This document shows positions 61,915-64,000 of a stretch of DNA of 64,000 nucleotides, piece by piece. A model generated the notes under the pieces. It did not search any database. It was not told where the DNA came from and worked only from the letters and a program-made list of their open reading frames with translations. The position numbers were made by a program, and so were the translations under genes. Source of the stretch: Gudongella sp964575895 (GTDB lineage: Bacteria; Bacillota; Clostridia; Tissierellales; Tissierellaceae); the NCBI GenBank assembly GCA_964575895.1, contig CAZNTE010000002.1, positions 72,228 to 136,227 on the forward strand. Direction: 5' to 3'. How positions within the stretch are numbered: the first letter of the stretch is position 1; each line of letters begins with the position of its first letter.

Positions 61915-63222
61915 CTACTTAAGTAATGATTCTAATGCCAATACATTTACTTTAACAGCTATTGGCAATATTTCCTCATCAAAATCAAAACCTTGTGTAT
62001 GATGTCCAGGTTTGAATTCTCCTCTAGCCCCACCCAAAGTGAAGTATGTTGCTTTTCCACCATGTTTCTGTACTCTGTCCACCATGAACATGAAATCTTC
62101 ACTTCCTGAAGGTTTATCAGAAATTAGTTGAATAGCTGATATGCCTTCTAGTGTCTTGCCAATACCTTCAATAACCTCTGCCATTTCAACATTTGATGTT
62201 GCACAAATAGACTCACCAACATAGTCAATGGAATATTTACAATCATGCATACCAGCTGCATTTTTGATTATTCTCTCAGCATATTCCTTTATATACTCAT
62301 TTATTTCTGTTGATTGTCCCCTGGTTTCAACCTTCATTGACGTCTGGTGGGGAATAATATTTCTATCTCCATCAACAATCAGAGATCCTACATTTATTCT
62401 ACTTGCTCCTTGATTATGTCTAGGTATGGCATGAAGATTAAGTACTGCTGTACAGGCAGCGAGTAGAGAATTTTTCCCTTCATTAGGTGCTCCACCTGCA
62501 TGGGATGGAAGTCCAGTGAACTTAACATCTAGTTTAGTGGTTGCCAAGAAACCATTATTGCCACATATTAAACTTCCAAACTCTTCATTAGCCATTATAT
62601 GTCCACCAATTACATAATCAGCATCATCAAGAAGACCTTTCATTACTATGGATTTAGCCCCTCGAACACCTTCTTCTGCAGGCTGAAATATTATTTTGAC
62701 ACTACCATTTTTAAATTTCTCCTTATTCATGGCAATAGTCTTGGCAACTCCAAGTCCAATGGCAGCATGTCCATCATGTCCACAACTGTGCATCATACCA
62801 TCATTTACTGAGGCGAATTTTTCATTGTGTGGAAAATGATCTTCAGAGGTGCTTTCTGTAATATTTAAGGCATCAATGTCAAATCGCAATGCAACAACTG
62901 GGCCTTCTCCAAATTTCATAGTTCCTACAACTCCTGTAAAACCATCCTTTAAATCGTCTATGTACTTCCTAATACCACCGTTTTCTACAGCTCTATCATA
63001 AGCTTTTGTTAATACAGCCTTGGAAGGTAATCCCATTCTATATTCTTCACTAATAACATCTCTGCCAAACTCAACCTCATAACCATATTCAACCAGTTTG
63101 TCCAATATGATTGATGCAGTTCTTATCTCTGTCCATCCTGTCTCAGGATGTTTGTGAAAATCTCTTCTGTTCTGAATAATTTCACTTTTAATGTCATCGA
63201 TAAAATTAACTAGTTCTTTCAT
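61915..63222 (-). CDS. M20-family amidohydrolase (AbgA-like)
   Basis: The 435-residue protein is an M20D metallopeptidase with the dinuclear metal motifs FHKHPETGWTE near 21, MHSCGHDGHAAIG near 148 and PAEEGVRGAKS near 187, and the dimerisation domain (about 220-330). A 70-residue insertion after residue 60 is typical of AbgA, which releases p-aminobenzoate from p-aminobenzoyl-glutamate. Other M20D members act on N-acyl amino acids. AAAGGAGG precedes the ATG. It is followed by the hydratase gene after 8 bases, and a promoter lies at 63257-63285. Confidence 0.88.
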   Translation of the reverse strand: MKELVNFIDDIKSEIIQNRRDFHKHPETGWTEIRTASIILDKLVEYGYEVEFGRDVISEEYRMGLPSKAVLTKAYDRAVENGGIRKYIDDLKDGFTGVVGTMKFGEGPVVALRFDIDALNITESTSEDHFPHNEKFASVNDGMMHSCGHDGHAAIGLGVAKTIAMNKEKFKNGSVKIIFQPAEEGVRGAKSIVMKGLLDDADYVIGGHIMANEEFGSLICGNNGFLATTKLDVKFTGLPSHAGGAPNEGKNSLLAACTAVLNLHAIPRHNQGASRINVGSLIVDGDRNIIPHQTSMKVETRGQSTEINEYIKEYAERIIKNAAGMHDCKYSIDYVGESICATSNVEMAEVIEGIGKTLEGISAIQLISDKPSGSEDFMFMVDRVQKHGGKATYFTLGGARGEFKPGHHTQGFDFDEEILPIAVKVNVLALESLLK

Positions 63223-63256
63223 TTAATTAACCTCCTTTATTTACTTATCAATACTT

Positions 63257-63285
63257 ATTATATCACTATAACGCCTTATTGTACT
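63257..63285 (-). promoter_or_regulatory. Sigma-A promoter of the M20/hydratase operon
   Basis: AGTACA-N17-TATAAT with an extended -10 (TGATATAAT) lies 34 bases upstream of the ATG. The -35 is poor, which the extended -10 could offset. Confidence 0.6.
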
Positions 63286-63310
63286 CTATAAATTAATATG
63301 TTAGTGGATA

Positions 63311-63345
63311 TAAAAATCCTCTGCAAATATTATTACAGAGGATTT
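63311..63345 (-). terminator. Terminator of the FMN-binding-repeat gene
   Basis: AAATCCTCTG and CAGAGGATTT form a perfect 10-base-pair stem around a 12-base loop, followed by TTATA on the minus strand; the T-run is partly inside the stem. It lies 15 bases after the stop codon. Confidence 0.8.
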
Positions 63346-63360
63346 ACAAATTATATTTAA

Positions 63361-64000
63361 TTATTGAGCATCTTGTAATGCTACTTTTACAGCATCCATT
63401 ATTGCCTTTGATGTATAGGTCGCTCCTGATGCCACATCAACATCATATGAGTTTGCTGATACTATTGCTTCAGGTACTCCTGATATTGCAGGATCACTTA
63501 TTCCTGGTGTCTCTTCATGAGCCACTACCTTAACACTGGCAATCTTGCCACCTTCAACTGTAACCTCAACCTTCAATCCTGCATACATTCCTTCATCACT
63601 TACACCTTCATATACTCCATCAGTATATGAAACTGAACCTTCAGCTGCAATTGCACTTTCCAATGCTACTTTTACAGCATCCATTATTGCCTTTGATGTA
63701 TAGGTTGCTCCTGATACTACATCAACACTTGGAGTATTTGCTGATACTATTGCTTCAGGTACTCCTGATATTGCAGGATCACTTATTCCTGGTGTCTCTT
63801 CATGAGCCACTACCTTAACACTGGCAATCTTGCCACCTTCAACTGTAACCTCAACCTTCAATCCTGGATACATTCCTTCATCACTTACACCTTCATATAC
63901 TCCATCAGTATATAAAACTGCTTCAACTGGTTCTCCACTTGTTACAGCATCTTGTAATGCTACTTTTACAGCATCCATTATTGCCTTTGATGTATAGGTC
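63361..64000 (-). CDS. Tandem FMN-binding-domain protein (partial, 5' end beyond window)
   Basis: Only the C-terminal 212 or so residues are visible; the frame runs off the window edge, and the first visible Met lies inside a repeat, so it is not the start. The product is built of FMN_bind repeats of about 95-98 residues, each with TDGVYEGVSDEGMY, a KIASVKVVAHEETPGISDP core and a SGATYTS motif, where threonine accepts FMN by ApbE flavinylation. Such multi-flavin proteins work outside the membrane in electron transfer. No sorting signal or membrane helix is seen at the C-terminus (ends LQDAQ). Confidence 0.9.
   Translation of the reverse strand, partial: TYTSKAIMDAVKVALQDAVTSGEPVEAVLYTDGVYEGVSDEGMYPGLKVEVTVEGGKIASVKVVAHEETPGISDPAISGVPEAIVSANTPSVDVVSGATYTSKAIMDAVKVALESAIAAEGSVSYTDGVYEGVSDEGMYAGLKVEVTVEGGKIASVKVVAHEETPGISDPAISGVPEAIVSANSYDVDVASGATYTSKAIMDAVKVALQDAQ
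63377..64000. repeat. Near-identical tandem DNA repeats encoding FMN-binding domains
   Basis: Repeat starts fall at 63377, 63662 and 63956 (periods 285 and 294 bases). Bases 63452-63628 and 63737-63913 differ at one position in 177. The short third copy, 63956-64000, matches 63377-63421 completely. This implies recent duplication or conversion and possible copy-number variation. Confidence 0.93.

Noticed and set aside
63361..63978. Complete FMN-binding gene starting at the Met at 63978
   Set aside because: That Met lies within the repeat segment TSKAIMDAVKVAL, and the frame remains open to the window edge, so the gene is truncated by the window.
1..64000. CRISPR array, prophage or insertion sequence
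   Set aside because: No regularly spaced short repeats, transposase, integrase or phage structural genes are present; the only tandem repeats encode FMN-binding domains.

Overview
The window reads as a chromosomal segment of a low-GC, anaerobic, spore-forming member of the Firmicutes, class Clostridia. The evidence is the low GC content, strong AGGAGG ribosome binding sites, many TTG starts, tRNA-sensing T-box leaders, spore maturation genes (spmA, spmB), a SpoIID/LytB-domain protein, HemZ, DivIVA/SepF, and the clostridial SCIFF peptide with its radical SAM maturase. Gene order and the sigma-54 signal would fit an amino-acid-fermenting lineage such as Tissierellales, but that placement is inference. 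Almost every gene lies on the minus strand. The exceptions are rqcH and one tRNA-Pro. No insertion sequence, prophage, rRNA or CRISPR array is visible.

Layout from high to low coordinates, which is the direction of transcription. 64000-61118: a tandem FMN-binding-repeat protein (cut by the window edge), an M20 amidohydrolase and a 2-keto-4-pentenoate hydratase-like gene. 61008-56200: an SLC13/CitT-type transporter, a GH18 glycosidase, a macrodomain protein and a zinc-dependent phospholipase C-like gene. 56192-54867: a T-box with an AAC (Asn) specifier controlling asnA. 54696-53307: an unrecognised gene and a CBS-ACT regulator. 53190-36352: ruvCAB, spoIID-like, queA, tgt, yajC, the SCIFF peptide scfA (48 aa) and its maturase scfB, secD, secF, lapA, recJ, relA, dtd, an MBL hydrolase and hemZ. 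36325-32869: a T-box with a GAC (Asp) specifier, then aspS, tcdA, an RseC-like gene and a CsoR/CstR-like repressor. 32768-27196: glyA, a DUF512 radical SAM gene, der, plsY and gpsA. 27069-26993: tRNA-Pro(GGG) on the plus strand. 26891-20583: a hypothetical membrane protein, an HlyD-like gene, the yggS-sepF-yggT-ylmH-divIVA cell-division block, lspA, rluD and pyrR. 18801-20576: rqcH on the plus strand. 18636-4119: the classic yicC-remA-gmk-rpoZ-coaBC-priA-def-fmt-(yugP)-rsmB-rlmN-stp-pknB-rsgA-rpe block. 4078-1: a sigma-54-dependent activator, then lysA-spmA-spmB.

Most of the window is conserved housekeeping synteny: translation and tRNA modification, cell division, Sec export, stringent response and DNA repair. 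The parts that deserve attention are regulatory or accessory. First, a textbook -24/-12 sigma-54 promoter sits directly in front of lysA-spmA-spmB, next to an enhancer-binding protein gene, with candidate upstream activator palindromes. Second, the SCIFF RiPP pair is embedded between yajC and secDF, with a hairpin between peptide and maturase. Third, a multi-flavinylated repeat protein has nearly identical tandem repeats at the DNA level. Fourth, a CsoR-family repressor has lost the metal-binding His but keeps both Cys. Fifth, paired Asp and Asn T-boxes control aspS and asnA. Sixth, one gene (56200-56838) probably starts at ATT, because the only canonical upstream start lies inside its own promoter. 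I found no clearly novel multi-gene system; the sigma-54/lysA/spm arrangement is the best candidate for new biology.
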